From CAZENU01 sp965117035 (GTDB lineage: Bacteria; Chloroflexota; Dehalococcoidia; Lucifugimonadales; CAZENU01), in NCBI GenBank assembly GCA_965117035.1, contig OZ220748.1, positions 1,550,001 to 1,614,000 on the forward strand: a stretch of 64,000 bases of DNA, read 5' to 3'. Position 1 is the stretch's first letter, and every line of letters begins with the position of its first letter. Positions 62,822 to 64,000 of this stretch are shown here, piece by piece. The notes under the pieces were generated by a model. It saw nothing but the letters and a program-made list of their open reading frames with translations, did no database searches and had not been told where the DNA came from. Position numbers and translations under genes: made by a program.

Positions 62822-63658
62822 ATGACCGAGCGAGTCCCCAGGTACGTATTCGAGGAAGGCGACTACGCCCTGGTCGTCGACCGGCGCGGCCGGCGCTACT
62901 TCATGCGCCTGGAGGCGGACGGGAGGTTCAACTCGCATCTCGGCCATTTCCGCCACGACGTGCTGTTCGGGCAGAACGAGGGCGCGCGGGTCGAGACGTC
63001 GAAGGGCCACTGGCTGCTGGCGGTCAAGCCGACGATGGCCGACTTCACGCGCGAGATGCCGCGCATCGCCACCATCGTCTACCCGAAGGACCTGGGCGCG
63101 GTGATCGTCTACGGCGACCTGTTCCCCGGCGCGCGGGTGCTGGAGGCGGGCAGCGGCTCGGGAGCGCTCACGATGGCGATAGCGCGCGCCGTCGGACGCG
63201 ACGGCATGGTCGTCTCGTACGACGTGCGCGACGACATGACGGAGCGGGCGCGGGAGAACGTCGACGCGATGCTCGACGACCACTCCTGGGTCACCTTCAA
63301 GAAGGGGGACGTGTACGAGGGCTTCGAGGAGACGGAGCTCGACCGCGTCGTGCTCGACCTGCCGGAGCCGTGGCACGTCGTGCCGCACGCGCTGCGGGCG
63401 CTGGTGCCGGGCGGCATCTTCCTGGCATTCGTGCCGACGGTCGTGCAGTTCACCGAGGTGACGCGCGCGCTGAAGGCCGAGCGGTCGTTCGAGCTGATCG
63501 AGACGGTCGAGGTGCTGATGCGCCCGTGGGAGGTCGCGGGACGCAGCGTCAGGCCGTCGCACCGGATGGTCGGCCACACCGGCTTCATCACCACCGCCCG
63601 CAAGTGCGACCCGCGGCAGACATCGGACGACGACAGCGACGACACCACACAGGAGTGA
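62822..63658 (+). CDS. trmI: tRNA (adenine-58-N1)-methyltransferase TrmI
   Basis: A 278-residue SAM-dependent methyltransferase that makes m1A58 in the tRNA T-loop. The N-terminal domain (RVPRYVFEEGDYALVVDRRGRRYF) and PRIATIVYPKDLGAVI precede the SAM motif VLEAGSGSGALTMAIARAVG, then VVSYDVRDDMTERARENV and LDLPEPWHVVPHAL (the DxPxPW catalytic segment). The C-terminal HTGFITTARK is family-typical. It starts 15 bases after redoxin copy 2, so it may share its transcript. Confidence 0.93.
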   Translation: MTERVPRYVFEEGDYALVVDRRGRRYFMRLEADGRFNSHLGHFRHDVLFGQNEGARVETSKGHWLLAVKPTMADFTREMPRIATIVYPKDLGAVIVYGDLFPGARVLEAGSGSGALTMAIARAVGRDGMVVSYDVRDDMTERARENVDAMLDDHSWVTFKKGDVYEGFEETELDRVVLDLPEPWHVVPHALRALVPGGIFLAFVPTVVQFTEVTRALKAERSFELIETVEVLMRPWEVAGRSVRPSHRMVGHTGFITTARKCDPRQTSDDDSDDTTQE

Positions 63659-63661
63659 GAG

Positions 63662-64000
63662 ATGGACAGAGCAGCAGCCAACCAGGTAGTCGAAGATCAC
63701 GTCGAGAGCGATAGCCTGAAGCGGCACCTCTTCGCGGTGGAGACGTGCATGCGCGCCTACGCCCGCAAGGAGGGCGAGGACGAGGAGAAGTGGGGCATCG
63801 CGGGCCTGCTGCACGACTTCGACTGGGAGGTGTGCCCGACCCCGGAGTCGCACCCGACGTTCGGGGCGGAGATCCTGCGGTCGCGCGGCTTCCCGGAGGA
63901 GATCGTCCGCGCCGTGCTGTCCCACGGCAACCACACAGGCATCGCGCGCGAGACGACGATGGAGAAGGCGCTCTTCGCCTGCGACGAGCTGTCCGGCTTC
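63662..64000 (+). CDS. HD-domain protein (3' end outside window)
   Basis: The frame is open from ATG 63662 to the window edge (113 residues). It reads as an HD-domain hydrolase: a first histidine in LKRHLFAVETCMRAYA, then the HD pair in GLLHDFDWEV and a further histidine in VLSHGNHTG, the metal-ligand spacing of HDIG proteins. AGGAG inside the trmI end precedes it by about 8 bases. The substrate is unknown; relatives hydrolyse nucleotides or phosphates. Confidence 0.78.
   Translation, partial: MDRAAANQVVEDHVESDSLKRHLFAVETCMRAYARKEGEDEEKWGIAGLLHDFDWEVCPTPESHPTFGAEILRSRGFPEEIVRAVLSHGNHTGIARETTMEKALFACDELSGF

Overview
The window looks like one contig of a GC-rich (about two-thirds G+C) bacterium, most likely a Chloroflexota member near the SAR202/Dehalococcoidia lineages. 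This is inferred from the gene mix, not from a marker tree. The mix includes an alternative complex III (Act) operon, F420-type oxidoreductases (two luciferase-like, one Ddn-like), MocA-like dehydrogenases, a split glycine cleavage P-protein, and two redoxins with an in-frame UGA. Genes are densely packed, often with 4-base ATGA/GTGA overlaps. The gaps carry recurring palindromic repeats.

Layout. 1-7620: alternative complex III (actA partial, split actB, two NrfD-type subunits, actD, actE), which passes quinol electrons to c-type cytochromes. 7621-11780: degraded stretch with REP-like hairpins, an antitoxin beside a broken PIN toxin, a dehydrogenase and a copied scrap of its 3' end, a HicB-like gene and an IS1182-type element. 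11844-14551: a promoter, a VOC-fold gene and two MocA dehydrogenases. 14578-17838: duplicated repeat, an MFS exporter paired with an LppX/LprG-like lipoprotein, and a second lipoprotein. 18006-21639: panC-panB, a DUF2520 reductase and an Ntn-type P1 peptidase. 21838-23294: a complete IS66 element with an 8-bp target duplication. 23464-24651: a third MocA dehydrogenase.

24766-27120 is an AT-richer accessory island: a candidate structured RNA or attenuator followed by three coupled genes of unknown function. It is followed by an IS5 element (27199-28391, CTAG duplication) next to the tail of a trypsin-like protease. 28731-35205: prs, secA, and a large lipoprotein metalloprotease gene broken by a frameshift. 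35278-44498: a PPC-repeat lipoprotein, polX, an unknown gene, a RibD-like reductase, pcrA and a two-gene hot-dog dehydratase. 44722-47178: a small DUF5678-like protein, a zinc alcohol dehydrogenase and a serine hydrolase. 47179-48240: gene-free repeats. 48241-56845: a Ddn-like protein, DUF1330, an NCS2 permease with an ATPase-like tail, SDR, MFS, DUF998, a membrane protein and two tandem luciferase-like oxidoreductases.

57100-63658 is the most interesting block. The glycine cleavage genes gcvT-gcvH-gcvPA-gcvPB are followed by two AhpC/TSA-type redoxins, each with UGA at codon 45 in place of the peroxidatic cysteine. Both carry a 33-nt hairpin exactly 13 nt after the UGA. I read them as tandem selenoproteins that ordinary gene calling would truncate. 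trmI and the start of an HD-domain gene close the window.
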